A DNA stretch of 64,000 bases from positions 6,820,001 to 6,884,000 of the forward strand of contig NZ_CP036274.1 of NCBI RefSeq assembly GCF_007747655.1, read 5' to 3'. Positions 46,222 through 55,668 of the stretch are shown in pieces. The notes below the pieces were generated by a model. The model saw only the letters and a list, made by a program, of their open reading frames with translations, was not told the DNA's origin and searched no databases. The translations under genes were made by a program, and so were the position numbers. This DNA comes from Anatilimnocola aggregata. GTDB taxonomy: Bacteria; Planctomycetota; Planctomycetia; Pirellulales; Pirellulaceae. Positions within the stretch are counted from its first letter, which is position 1. Each line of letters begins with the position of its first letter.

Positions 46222-46986
46222 ATGCAGTTGAACATCCTTGCACCGCGCTGGTTCTTTTTGCTCCTGCTGATCGGGTGCGGCATCGCCTTCATGGTTGCGC
46301 TGGCGTTGAAGCCGCGGTGGACAAGCCGGTTGCATCCGAATGTCGCTGCGGAAGCGCGTCGATTCCTGCGAGAGAAAAACGTCCGCCCGCTCTCTGAGGA
46401 TCTGCAGGCGATTCTTGCCAATTCAGCGGATGAATCACTGCCCACCCAACAGCATCCGCTTCTTGGAAATCTCGCGCCCGATTTCACTCTCAACGACGAT
46501 CGTGGTGACGCGACGAACTTACAGCGATGCCTGGAACATGGCCCTGTGGTGCTGGTGTTTTACTATGGCTACCACTGCAATCACTGCGTCGGCCAATTAT
46601 TCGCAGTGAATGACGATCTCGCTATGTTTCAGGAACTTGATGCCACCATAATTGCGATCAGCGCCGATCCGGTTGAAGAAACGCAAGCACGTTATGCGGA
46701 ATACGGCCGCTTTGGTTTCACCGTGCTGTCGGATCCGGGTAAACAGATTGCAGCACAGTACGGCGTTTTCAAGCCGCCGGTTAGCAACAACCCCGAAGAA
46801 CTCGTCCACGCCACCTTCGTCATCACGGCGAACGGGCAGATCACTTGGTGCAACTTTGGAGATAAGCCGTTCACGGATAATCGAACGCTCTTGATCGAAG
46901 TTGCGCGAGTCTCGGGTCGCGAGCCTGTTCCTGAACAGTCTGTCAGCTCTAATGGCGTTTCGATTCAGGAGTTCAACGATGAATAG
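46222..46986 (+). CDS. Membrane-anchored redoxin (AhpC/TSA type)
   Basis: A 254-residue protein with an N-terminal membrane segment (RWFFLLLLIGCGIAFMVAL) and a thioredoxin-fold peroxiredoxin-like domain from about residue 80: APDFTLNDD, then YYGYHCNHCVGQ with C119 and C122 forming a CxxC pair. It is likely a periplasmic thiol-disulfide protein. Its last bases overlap the start of the second propeller gene (ATG within the last codons), which implies cotranslation. Confidence 0.8.
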   Translation: MQLNILAPRWFFLLLLIGCGIAFMVALALKPRWTSRLHPNVAAEARRFLREKNVRPLSEDLQAILANSADESLPTQQHPLLGNLAPDFTLNDDRGDATNLQRCLEHGPVVLVFYYGYHCNHCVGQLFAVNDDLAMFQELDATIIAISADPVEETQARYAEYGRFGFTVLSDPGKQIAAQYGVFKPPVSNNPEELVHATFVITANGQITWCNFGDKPFTDNRTLLIEVARVSGREPVPEQSVSSNGVSIQEFNDE

Positions 46987-48229
46987 TGCTTTGCTGATCG
47001 CTGCTGCATTGGTCGCGGCCGGTCCTGCCGATGTCTGGCCGGGATTCAATGGAGTTGGCTGCGATACTGCGGAGATCCGGTCACTCCCACTTCATTGGTC
47101 GCCAACAAGCGGCATCGCCTGGCGATCGTCACAGGCGGGACTGGGAGCATCATCCCCCGTGATTTGGAAGGGAGCAATCTACACGTCCGGCGTTGATGAG
47201 TCTGGCCGCTGGCAAATGACAGCGCTGCGACTGACCGATGGACAATGTCTCTGGGCCAAGCATTGCGCTGGTAAGTCAACCAAGAATCAACTCGGGAAAT
47301 GGGCGGCGGCTTCCACGCCCGTTGTCGACACCGACGGAGTCTATGTGCTCGGCGGACAACATGAGATCGTTGCCTTGAAGCATGATGGCGAAGTCCGTTG
47401 GCGACGCGGCTTGACCAGGTGCGAAGGGACATCGGGAGCGACGGCATCGCTAGCCCAAGATGAAGCGAATGTCTTTGCTCTGTTCAATCACCAGGCCGGT
47501 TCCAGCCTGGTGGCCATGAACAAGCGATCGGGAGCCGCAACTTGGACTGCCGCGCGTGATACTTCAGCGAGCGCCACTTCGCCCATAGTAGCCTGCATCG
47601 ACGGCATCCCTCAGGTGATCGTCAGTTCGGCTGGAATGGTCGAATCTTACGATGCTGCGACAGGCCGGCGACTTTGGTGGATTGGAAATTTGGCTGGCAA
47701 TATCGCGCCAGTTCCATTCGTTTCAGCGAACACCGTGCTCATTGGCGCGACGTCACCGTTGTCACCCAACGAGCTATTCCAAGCTCTGCAATCGAATCTG
47801 GCACTCCAAGTTGAATCGCGCGATGGTAAATGGGGTCTGCAAGTTGCCTGGGGCAGCAATGGTCGGCTCAGCGGATTAGCCTCACCGATCGCGCATGCGG
47901 GCTACGGCTATTGGACCGATCGACACGCTCGGCTTTCCTGCTTCGCGATGCGGGATGGAGAAGAAGTCTTTAGCGAGGAACTTGACGAACCGTGTGAGAT
48001 TGCCCCGCTGGCTGTGGGCGGGCGAATCTATCTGTTCGGCAAGTACGGAACTACGACGGTCATTGAACCTGGACCGAAGTTCGTTGTGCTGACGAAGAAC
48101 ATGATCGAGGTCCGATCAGAAACCGATGAGCGGCAAGTCGTCCAACAGGCAGTCGCCGCAGTCGACAACAATCTGGTAATTCGTTCGGAGCGCGAGATCG
48201 TCTGCATCCGCCAATTGAAAAGAGAATGA
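46979..48229 (+). CDS. PQQ-like beta-propeller protein 2, exported
   Basis: A 416-residue protein; the start at ATG 46979 overlaps the redoxin stop and gives a signal peptide (NSALLIAAALVAAGPADVWP). The longer frame to 46901 would read back into the redoxin gene. Propeller blades such as SLVAMNKRSGAATWTA and ESYDAATGRRLWWI occur. It shares the WPGF N-terminus and a SSPVIW-type blade with propeller 1. It probably acts with it and the redoxin as a surface or periplasmic complex, by inference. Confidence 0.75.
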   Translation: MNSALLIAAALVAAGPADVWPGFNGVGCDTAEIRSLPLHWSPTSGIAWRSSQAGLGASSPVIWKGAIYTSGVDESGRWQMTALRLTDGQCLWAKHCAGKSTKNQLGKWAAASTPVVDTDGVYVLGGQHEIVALKHDGEVRWRRGLTRCEGTSGATASLAQDEANVFALFNHQAGSSLVAMNKRSGAATWTAARDTSASATSPIVACIDGIPQVIVSSAGMVESYDAATGRRLWWIGNLAGNIAPVPFVSANTVLIGATSPLSPNELFQALQSNLALQVESRDGKWGLQVAWGSNGRLSGLASPIAHAGYGYWTDRHARLSCFAMRDGEEVFSEELDEPCEIAPLAVGGRIYLFGKYGTTTVIEPGPKFVVLTKNMIEVRSETDERQVVQQAVAAVDNNLVIRSEREIVCIRQLKRE

Positions 48230-48707
48230 CGTTGGAAGTTTAACTCCACGAGGTTTCGATGCTTGGGCCATGAACGATTCCATTGGCATCAACGACTGTG
48301 AGGAAGAAGGTCGTTTCCTGGCTCCGGCTACGAACAAGTGTGATGGTTCGATCCTGACACCAGCTCCTGCAAGAACGCTGTGCGCGATGCTCACCGAACG
48401 AGCTTCCGCCCCACTTGCTGGCGGCGAAGAGTCCGGCACGCGGCATTATATGAAGGCCCCCCACCGGTGGGCTTACTCTTCGCCCTCAAGCGTTTGGCTG
48501 AGTTTATAAGGTGCTTCGGCCCGACACGCTGAGGATTCGAAAAAAGGGGGCGTTCGCACCGCGCACAACACCTAATTACTCTGCAGTTTTGGTGGCCTTT
48601 CTCGTTGATAGCGCAGACAGCGACGTCTAGCGGCATGACGCACGACCTGACAGTCGGCCAGCAGGACCAGCATTGGAGCCACATGCCGGCGGTGCTGGAG
48701 CCGCTCT
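48230..48707. other. Intergenic region upstream of recombinase
   Basis: About 480 bp with no gene recognised. A GC-rich CCCACC-GGTGGG palindrome at 48459-48470 has no loop and no T-run. Short frames here lack protein character. Confidence 0.4.
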
Positions 48708-49754
48708 ATGCAGACTTCTCTGAAAACCGCTGTGACGAGTTACTTGCAGGCTGGCACTCTTGCCAAGGGAACGAAAGCTGAATACCAGACAACTCTTAAC
48801 AAATGGCAGCAGTGGGAAAACGGAGTATCACTCGAAAAACTGGGCCGCGAGGAAATCAGAGAGTTTCTGGACTGGGTTCACTCCCGGGCTGTCGCAGTAG
48901 ATGGATCGAATCCTGGTCGGACAGCCAACAAGGCACGGGCACACCTACGAGCCATCATGGCGTGGGCATGGGACCAGGACCTGCTTGATTCGCTGCCGCG
49001 TTTCCCCAAGCCGATGGAACAACGTGACGTTGCGGGCCGGCACTATCTCACCAAGGCCGAACTCAACGCTCTCTATTTTGCGACCTATCAGATGAAACGT
49101 CCACGCGGGTGGTATGAGCCGCATCCGATAGGACGCTATTGGCGGTGTGCCCTCGTTCTGTTCTTCAACTACGGTCTCGACACGGGGACCATCTGGAAAT
49201 CTACGCTTTCCCATGTGCCTATCCTCTATCGCCAAGTCTGTTGGGACAAGCAGTCGCCTGACCGAGACATTAAACAACAATCGCCCTGGGGTTGGCTGTT
49301 CTACAAGCGAGTGAAGACGGGCAAGACCTTTTATCGACCGATGAATCGGGCAGTTCATTCGCAAGTTAGGAGTTTATTGCCTCAGCAGGTGCCCCCGGAA
49401 GATCCGGTGTTCCTTGGCGGCGGCTCGCGGCCGAACGCCCGCTTCGAGGAGCTATGCCGTCTAGCCGGAATCAAGGCGAAGCTCGATATCGAGTCAGGCA
49501 CAAAACAGCCATGGGAACTCAAGGACCTCAGGAAGACCTGTGCCACCTACTATGACGAGCACATGCCGGAGTCATCAATCGAGATCCTGGGACATTCCGT
49601 CGGTGGCATTACGTACCGACATTGCGCCTATCGAGCGCCGCTGGCGTTCAAAGCGATTATGACCATGCCGCAGCCGTCGGCGTTTCATTCTCTTGTGAAG
49701 GGCCAAGAGGGGCAGTGTCCTTGTTGCCGGCGATCATTCGCCGAGTCAACGTGA
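48708..49754 (+). CDS. Tyrosine recombinase (phage integrase family)
   Basis: A 348-residue protein. The N-terminal SAM-like core-binding domain (about 5-95) is followed by the catalytic domain with LKDLRKTCATYYDEH (R275), EILGHSVGGITYRHCAYR (H296, Y308). The first catalytic Arg is not evident: the usual G-L-R motif reads FNYGLDTGT here. The C-terminus has a CPCC pair. Such recombinases recur in planctomycete genomes, often alone. It may be a diverged, still functional integrase or a decaying one. No attachment site pair was identified. Confidence 0.8.
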   Translation: MQTSLKTAVTSYLQAGTLAKGTKAEYQTTLNKWQQWENGVSLEKLGREEIREFLDWVHSRAVAVDGSNPGRTANKARAHLRAIMAWAWDQDLLDSLPRFPKPMEQRDVAGRHYLTKAELNALYFATYQMKRPRGWYEPHPIGRYWRCALVLFFNYGLDTGTIWKSTLSHVPILYRQVCWDKQSPDRDIKQQSPWGWLFYKRVKTGKTFYRPMNRAVHSQVRSLLPQQVPPEDPVFLGGGSRPNARFEELCRLAGIKAKLDIESGTKQPWELKDLRKTCATYYDEHMPESSIEILGHSVGGITYRHCAYRAPLAFKAIMTMPQPSAFHSLVKGQEGQCPCCRRSFAEST

Positions 49755-49833
49755 CGGATGACGATGTGACCGGAGCTTCGATGAGTGTCAGATTCCGAAG
49801 TAGCCCATAAGACCGTCACTTGGACGAATCTGC

Positions 49834-50460
49834 TTAGCTTGGAAGACTGATAATCTCGGTGCAAACTGACGCAACCGAATTTAAGTCGTGTGTCACGACG
49901 AGTGTCGGAATCGGAAATCGTTTGAGCGTTGTCGCCAGATACTCGATGACCTTCGCCTTCAAAGCGGGATCCAGAGCGCTAATCGGCTCATCCATGAGCA
50001 GGAGCAACGGATTGCTTGCGATGGCCCGGCCTATGGCTACTCGTTGGCGCTGGCCGCCACTAAGTGAAGCCGGGTAGCGATTGAGCAGGGAATCCAACTC
50101 AAGTGTCGCGATCAAAGCGCTGAGATCTGTCACTGGAGACACTGTGCGCGACGCCCCGTATCGCAGATTTCCGGCAACGGTCAGATGAGGGAATAACTGG
50201 TAATCCTGGAATACCAGCCCCACACGGCGGCGATTGAGCGGCACATTGATTCGAAGGCTGGAATCAAAAAGAGTCTTATCGCCGACGACAATTTGGCCGG
50301 CTAACGGCCGGAGGATTCCTGCGATCAAATGCAAGATAGTCGTCTTCCCTGAACCCGAAGGACCAGCCAGTGCGGTGATTCCACTGCCTATCTCAAACTC
50401 CTGGTTGAGAGTGAATCCGCTCGGATAGACAAAACGACAATTGAAACTCAGGACGCTCAT
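49834..50460 (-). CDS. modC: Molybdate ABC transporter ATPase, short form
   Basis: A 208-residue ABC ATPase: Walker A GPSGSGKTT (about 32-40), Q-loop FQDYQLFPHLTVAGN, signature LSGGQRQR, Walker B LLLLMDEP. It lacks the C-terminal MOP/TOBE domain of full-length ModC (about 350 residues), so molybdate sensing by the ATPase is absent. It is the last gene of the minus-strand operon and follows the permease by 3 bp. Confidence 0.85.
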   Translation of the reverse strand: MSVLSFNCRFVYPSGFTLNQEFEIGSGITALAGPSGSGKTTILHLIAGILRPLAGQIVVGDKTLFDSSLRINVPLNRRRVGLVFQDYQLFPHLTVAGNLRYGASRTVSPVTDLSALIATLELDSLLNRYPASLSGGQRQRVAIGRAIASNPLLLLMDEPISALDPALKAKVIEYLATTLKRFPIPTLVVTHDLNSVASVCTEIISLPS

Positions 50461-50463
50461 CAG

Positions 50464-51156
50464 CTAAGCACCCGCGCCTTGCAGGCGTCGACGGCCGACT
50501 CGTTCCATCATTTCGCCTACCAGCAACGCGGCCGCCGAAATGACAATGGAGACGATTACGAGCCGATAGACTTCGGCGAATCCACCGGGTGAATCAAGTT
50601 GAGTGTAAACGAAGAGTGGAATTGTTCGCGTTTCACCGGGGATATTGCCGGCAATCATAATCGTGGCACCAAACTCGCCCATGCTGCGTGCAAAGGCTAA
50701 CACAGCGCCGCTGAGAATACCGGGAAAAGCGAGTGGAAGCGCAACACTGAAAAAGCTATCCCAGGGCTTCGCACCAAGGCCTTGCGCGGCCTGCAGCAGT
50801 CGGTTGTCGATTGCCTCAAAGGCCTGGCGGATAGGACGAACCAGGAGCGGAAAGGCCACGACGGCCGAAGCCAACGCGGCGCCCTTCCAATCAAACACAA
50901 AACGGAAACCAAATAGACCCTCAAGCAGCGGCCCTAGTAGTCCGCGACGTCCAAACAGCACCAGCAACAGATAACCTGTCACGACGGGAGGCATGACCAA
51001 CGGGAGATTAACGGCTGTTTCCAAAACGAACTTGCCCGGAACCTTACTTTTCGCGAGCAACCAGCCAAGCGCAATTGCCAGCGGCAAGCTCATCGTGACG
51101 GCCGTCAACGCAACCACCAACGTCAATCGTGTCGCCAGCCATTCTTCGGCACTCAT
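50464..51156 (-). CDS. modB: Molybdate ABC transporter permease
   Basis: A 230-residue permease with about five or six membrane segments and the conserved ABC-permease motif AAQGLGAKPWDSFFSVALPLAFPG (split: AAQGLGAKPW, VALPLAFPG) and LAFARSMGEFGAT. The LVMPPVVTGY start of the membrane core is typical of ModB. It overlaps the binding-protein gene by ATGA. Confidence 0.9.
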   Translation of the reverse strand: MSAEEWLATRLTLVVALTAVTMSLPLAIALGWLLAKSKVPGKFVLETAVNLPLVMPPVVTGYLLLVLFGRRGLLGPLLEGLFGFRFVFDWKGAALASAVVAFPLLVRPIRQAFEAIDNRLLQAAQGLGAKPWDSFFSVALPLAFPGILSGAVLAFARSMGEFGATIMIAGNIPGETRTIPLFVYTQLDSPGGFAEVYRLVIVSIVISAAALLVGEMMERVGRRRLQGAGA

Positions 51157-51992
51157 TCTTTGCCTTGCCCGACGCGGCGGAAGCCGGCCTTAGCGTAGAG
51201 TTCGTCCGCGCCGTCCGATTGAAGATACTCAAAAAATGAAATGGCTTCTGGATTTTTCGCCCCCCGCTTCAATAAGACAAGAACGTACACGATTTCGTCA
51301 TGGAGCGCCGAATCGAACTCGTGTACCACTTCCACGTTAGGGGCAACATTGACGTCCGTTGAATAGACGATGCCTGCTTCCGCCTCGCCCCGTTCGACAA
51401 AGCTGAGCGCACCGCGAACGTCCTGCGCGCGGGCAATCTTGTTGTCCGCAGCGAGGCTCTCAAGTAATTGCAATTTGGCCAGAACTTGGTCGGCGTACTT
51501 CCCTGCGGGGACATTTTCGCCTGCCAGTGCGATCCGTTTCACCTGACTGGAGAGCAGATCTATTGGCCGTTTGATTCCAGCAGGATTGCCTTTCGGAACA
51601 ATCATCACCAGCGTGTTGGTTAGTAGTTCCACAGACCGTTCGGCTACATCGGCTTCCTTGACCTTTTCTGCCCACTCTCGACTGGCGCAGAGAAAGAGAT
51701 CCGCTGGCGCGCCTTCGATAATCTGGTTGGCCAAGCTGCTTGAAGGCCCAGGGTTGACTCGGACCGTCGTTTTCAACCCACCGGAGAAGTCACTGGCAAC
51801 TGATTCCAGAAGTTCTTTCGTGCTCGCTGCGGCAGAAATGACAATTTCGGCAGACCAAACTTCCCGCCCTTCATTTGCCGGTAATGATGCTGCGGCCTTC
51901 GACGGAACCACGCTATCATTACCACAAGACGTGATCAGGCAGCAGAGAGCAGCCCCTGCGATCTCAATGCACTTGCGAATCGGAGCGTTCAC
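51153..51992 (-). CDS. modA: Molybdate-binding lipoprotein
   Basis: A 279-residue protein with a lipoprotein signal (ALCCLITSCGN) and the ModA fold signature: ISAAASTKELLESVA, NPGPSSSLANQIIEGAPADLF, then IVYSTDVNVAPNVEVV. It captures molybdate or tungstate in the periplasm for ModBC. It begins 3 bp after the TupA-like gene's stop. Confidence 0.85.
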   Translation of the reverse strand: MNAPIRKCIEIAGAALCCLITSCGNDSVVPSKAAASLPANEGREVWSAEIVISAAASTKELLESVASDFSGGLKTTVRVNPGPSSSLANQIIEGAPADLFLCASREWAEKVKEADVAERSVELLTNTLVMIVPKGNPAGIKRPIDLLSSQVKRIALAGENVPAGKYADQVLAKLQLLESLAADNKIARAQDVRGALSFVERGEAEAGIVYSTDVNVAPNVEVVHEFDSALHDEIVYVLVLLKRGAKNPEAISFFEYLQSDGADELYAKAGFRRVGQGKE

Positions 51993-51995
51993 CCG

Positions 51996-52841
51996 TTACT
52001 CCTTCTTGATCGTCACCGGAAAGAAGAGGGGCTGATCATCGTAGACGCCTTTTCCAAACTCTTTGAGCCACACTTGAGTCTCGTGCGAGCGCAGGAAGGC
52101 AGCCAATTGCCTGGCAGCCTCGTAGCGGGCGTCAGGCTCTTTTCGCGTGGCAACGATCACGAGATAGGGACGACGCAACCGCGTGTCCCCTTGCACCATG
52201 ATTTCCATGTCATGGCGAGCGATCTTGGAATTCAAGAATGGGATGCGGCCCACTAGTGTGTAGGCCTTTTCCTGCGAGGCACGCTCTAGCATCCGCCGGT
52301 GCTTGTCCGTGGGGAGTGCGATCACGCGAGTAGGATCCAATTCGATTTCACCGACCGCCAGCAGGTTGGAGAGAACTTCATTTGTGCCGACGCTGCCGTG
52401 CGTCAGCAGCGTGCTTTTTGTAGCGACGATCTTTTTCAAAGCGGCGACGGCGTCCTTCTCACCGCGGATGCCGGCTGGATCGCTGGGAGGACCAACGATT
52501 AGCAGATCATTGCGGGTCCAAGGCTGCGGGTTCTCTCCATAACCGTCTGCCACAAGGTTGACTATCGTGTCGCTGGAGTGCATCGTCAGCACGTCGATCT
52601 GGCCTTCCTTGAAGACCGGCGCGATCTCGCGCTTGTTGCCGTCCGCGACTACCTCCAACCGATGGCCGGTCTGATCCTCGAACCGTTTGGCGACGCCCGC
52701 CCATAACCCGGTGTCCGTCATGCCACCGATGACCGCGCAGCGAATCGTCTGCTTTGGTTCGGCGGCGAAGCCGTTTGTGCAGCAGGCCCAGGCTATCACC
52801 GATAGGACCAATGTTCCATAAATCACGCTAATCGTTCTCAT
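51996..52841 (-). CDS. Second periplasmic oxyanion-binding protein (TupA-like)
   Basis: A 281-residue protein with a signal peptide (SVIYGTLVLSVIAWACCTNG). Its domain is of the PBP_like_2/TupA type (ATKSTLLTHGSVGTNEV, then GIRGEKDAVAALKKI; PYLVIVATR). TupA-type proteins bind tungstate. Having it beside ModA in one operon with one permease suggests either dual substrate capture by ModB or an adaptor to another permease elsewhere. Its first bases overlap the regulator's end by 14 bp. Confidence 0.75.
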   Translation of the reverse strand: MRTISVIYGTLVLSVIAWACCTNGFAAEPKQTIRCAVIGGMTDTGLWAGVAKRFEDQTGHRLEVVADGNKREIAPVFKEGQIDVLTMHSSDTIVNLVADGYGENPQPWTRNDLLIVGPPSDPAGIRGEKDAVAALKKIVATKSTLLTHGSVGTNEVLSNLLAVGEIELDPTRVIALPTDKHRRMLERASQEKAYTLVGRIPFLNSKIARHDMEIMVQGDTRLRRPYLVIVATRKEPDARYEAARQLAAFLRSHETQVWLKEFGKGVYDDQPLFFPVTIKKE

Positions 52842-53925
52842 GGTTGCTCCTCGTAGCGCCTGCAGACGCGCGCACCGTGTGTAAATCAGCGGGCCTCAGT
52901 TGATAGCCGGGTAAATCCGCAATCGTTTCTCGGTACTGTGGCGAACGGACGACGTCCACGAGCGCCGCGAGTCGCGGGTCATCGGCATAGGAACTTGGGA
53001 AGCACAGATCGTAGTCTTCCTCGCGAATGTTGAGGAAGTTGACATGCGCTTCTTCGGCGACCATGCGTACGCAGATGCCCGCATCCGCAAATCCGGACCG
53101 AATGGATGCGACGACATCACCATGATCACTGGCGATGTGCCGTGGCGACCGGCGGCTGCCGAGCACTTCATCCTGACAGCGGCGTGCGCCGGCGCCCTGG
53201 CTGCGGCCAATCCAGCGCAAGCGGGTGTTTGTCGCCTGACGCACCGACCGGAGCTTGATCCCCGGCGAATGCGCGACCCCTTCTTCCCATTTCGCCATCG
53301 CGAACAGTTGAACGTCAAACGGAAGCGACTCTTGCTCAATAGCCTGCTGGTTACCTGCCGAAGTTACCGACTCTGCGAGGTGCACGCCAGCCACGTGAGC
53401 CAGGCCTTGCTTAATCAAGCCGAGTGCATCTCGGCTGGACCGGCGCAACACGATCATTCGGAAGGGTGTCTGCCGGCCATATTCCAAAGCCAAATAGCCT
53501 GCAGCTGGATCGCACGTTGCGACGACAAGAGTCCGGCGAGCAGCATCGCGCGCCACAGGAACAGGGTCGCTTTCGCGGGCAACACCGTCGTGCCGCACGA
53601 AGGTTCCGCTGGCGGATTCCACTGGGTAGAGAATGGCGCGCCCGAGCACATCGGCAGCCCAAAAACGTGAGGGGAAAGTCGGAGGCGAACAAGCCCAGAC
53701 TGGTTCCGTTTCCGAGGGCACCTGTTCAAACAGGGCTTCAACCGTCGTTTGCAACGCCTTGGCCAACGCTAGTGCGGTCGAGACGGAAGGCACCAGGCGA
53801 TGAATCTCGATCGCGCTCAAGCCAGCGCGAGAAATCCCAGCGGTCTGTGCCAAATCGACCTGTGACTTCCCCTTTGCGAGGCGGTGTTCTTTGACCCGAT
53901 TGAGTTTGGTGTTGGGTGTTGACAT
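52828..53925 (-). CDS. HTH-XRE regulator with PBP-like molybdate-sensing domain
   Basis: A 365-residue protein: an XRE-type HTH (KSQVDLAQTAGISRAGLSAI, about 19-38) and a substrate-binding-protein-like C-terminal domain (PBP_like, PF12727 type; VVATCDPAAGYLALEYG, then GFADAGICVRMVAEEAHVNF). Proteins of this design regulate molybdate operons in place of ModE. It heads the operon, so self-regulation is expected. An AATCGT / ACGATT inverted repeat lies directly before its ATG (53926-53950). It ends in a long basic-acidic tail. Confidence 0.8.
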   Translation of the reverse strand: MSTPNTKLNRVKEHRLAKGKSQVDLAQTAGISRAGLSAIEIHRLVPSVSTALALAKALQTTVEALFEQVPSETEPVWACSPPTFPSRFWAADVLGRAILYPVESASGTFVRHDGVARESDPVPVARDAARRTLVVATCDPAAGYLALEYGRQTPFRMIVLRRSSRDALGLIKQGLAHVAGVHLAESVTSAGNQQAIEQESLPFDVQLFAMAKWEEGVAHSPGIKLRSVRQATNTRLRWIGRSQGAGARRCQDEVLGSRRSPRHIASDHGDVVASIRSGFADAGICVRMVAEEAHVNFLNIREEDYDLCFPSSYADDPRLAALVDVVRSPQYRETIADLPGYQLRPADLHTVRASAGATRSNHEND

Positions 53926-53950
53926 AATCGTGCCAGCATAAGCTACGATT
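53926..53950. promoter_or_regulatory. Possible operator before the mod operon
   Basis: AATCGT (53926-53931) and ACGATT (53945-53950) form a 6-bp inverted repeat with a 13-bp centre, directly upstream of the regulator's start and within the 74-bp gap to the divergent DUF1559 gene. It could serve both directions. The arms are short, so chance is not excluded. Confidence 0.3.
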
Positions 53951-53999
53951 CTGTCCTAGCCAAGTCATCAACAACCAATCTTGCGTTGAAGGGTTTTAA

Positions 54000-55106
54000 G
54001 TGAAGCGTCATCCCTACTCCGGTCGCTCGGCGTTTACCTTGGTGGAATTGCTCGTGGTGATTGCGATCATTGGAGTGCTGGTCGCCTTGCTGCTGCCGGC
54101 AGTTCAGGTCGCTCGTGAAGCCGCACGGCGAATGCAGTGCAGCAACAACTTGAAGCAAATCGCTCTCGGGCTGCAGAACTATCACGACACGTACCTCTCG
54201 CTCCCCTACGGAGCGCGAGCGCGCTATGTGAACAACACACCGGCGAATAACATGGGAGCTTTTGGACCGAGTTTCTACGTCGGCCTGCTCCCGTTTTGCG
54301 AACAGCGAAACCTGTTTGACCGGATCGACTCGCTGGAAAAGAATGGTCAGACCTTTTCAGCAGTTAGCACGGACAGCACGACGATCGGCGGGGTTTGCGG
54401 CAACGCGAAGATTCCATGGATGCTTTGCCCTAGCAGTCCGCTACCGCAGTTGGAGATTCCGCCAGGCGGTTTGCCGTTGACCGTCCCCTCGTATGTCGGC
54501 ATCGCGGGGGCAACTAATGGCGGACGACAGCCGGGGGGCGCGGATTTTCGTGAGGACCGCACATCGCCCGGCCCCGCGAGCGGCACGTTGTCGCAAGGAG
54601 GCATGTTGACGATCAATCGTGCTTTGAACTTGAAAGACGCGACCGATGGCACTTCCAACGTGATCGTCGTGGGCGAGTCCTCTGACTTCTTTTATGACGG
54701 AACACAAACTCGCCACCGCGTCGATGGCAGTGTCAGTGCAACGACTGGGCAAAACGTCGGCGGCTGGTGGTTCCGCGGCTGCAATCCGCAGCAAGACACT
54801 TTTCCCGCCATGCTCGGCAACCCATCGATTTTCAACATTCGCACCGTCGGCTTTTCCAACGCGGCGGCCAACAACAACAACGGCTGGCCTGCTGTAGGCT
54901 TTAACGGCCGCGGCTTCAGTCTCACGCTGCCCAGTAATGGCATCGGCGCGCTCGGCCCGAACAATCCACTGCTGTCGGCACACCCAGCGGGCATCCTGGC
55001 CGCATATCTCGATGGTCACGTTTCAACGCTGACGAAGAACACCGATCTGTGGACAGCGAAGCACTTGGCAACACGCGACGACGGTGCAGTCGCAGCTCTG
55101 CCATAA
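54000..55106 (+). CDS. DUF1559 prepilin-type protein 2
   Basis: A 368-residue protein with GTG start, prepilin-like N-terminus ([20 protein letters not shown]), DUF1559 body ([20 protein letters not shown]) and the H-X9-DG tail (HPAGILAAYLDGHV). It is the second such gene in the window, more diverged in its body from the one at 42793. It is transcribed away from the mod operon and stands alone. Confidence 0.9.
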   Translation: MKRHPYSGRSAFTLVELLVVIAIIGVLVALLLPAVQVAREAARRMQCSNNLKQIALGLQNYHDTYLSLPYGARARYVNNTPANNMGAFGPSFYVGLLPFCEQRNLFDRIDSLEKNGQTFSAVSTDSTTIGGVCGNAKIPWMLCPSSPLPQLEIPPGGLPLTVPSYVGIAGATNGGRQPGGADFREDRTSPGPASGTLSQGGMLTINRALNLKDATDGTSNVIVVGESSDFFYDGTQTRHRVDGSVSATTGQNVGGWWFRGCNPQQDTFPAMLGNPSIFNIRTVGFSNAAANNNNGWPAVGFNGRGFSLTLPSNGIGALGPNNPLLSAHPAGILAAYLDGHVSTLTKNTDLWTAKHLATRDDGAVAALP

Positions 55107-55668
55107 TTGCCGTAGCGAGCACTACACGCTCGTTGGCCAGATACATAGGAACTATTCGCTGTGGTACGACTTTCCACCGTCAGTCACGCCGAGTTGGGCA
55201 AAGCCGTTTTTCTATCGTAACTGGCTTCGGACCGACACACCTCGGACGATTTGACCGAAGCGAGCTGGAGGGAGTCGCTACAGTCCGATGTTGTTATTGA
55301 GAAGTCCAGCTTCCAATATAGGAAATATATCGGACGGCCCTCGGCGAGTTTACTTCATCGTGTTGCATCGAGTCCTGCCGTAATCAAGCTTACGCCGAAC
55401 GCCAGCCAAAAGTCGCAGGCGCTCAAATGTCGGCATTTTGTCACCGGGTCCGAAACACTGAGGGTGTCATCCCCGTGGCGGAGCGGAAGGCTCGCGTGAA
55501 GGCGCTCAGGTCAATCTCCACCTGCGAGACGATGCGCGGGAGGGCCGATTCTGGGGGCGTTATGCGCGGATTCACAGTTCGATGCGATTCTGGGCCAAGA
55601 GCGAGTCGGTCGCGGAGGCTAAAATTGAGCGATTCCCAGCGCTGACACTATCAGAGGATTCTAACAAT
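55107..55668. other. Intergenic region
   Basis: About 560 bp. No gene, repeat or RNA was recognised. The frame from 55582 runs into the next gene, but its first 29 residues lack signal character. Confidence 0.5.
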
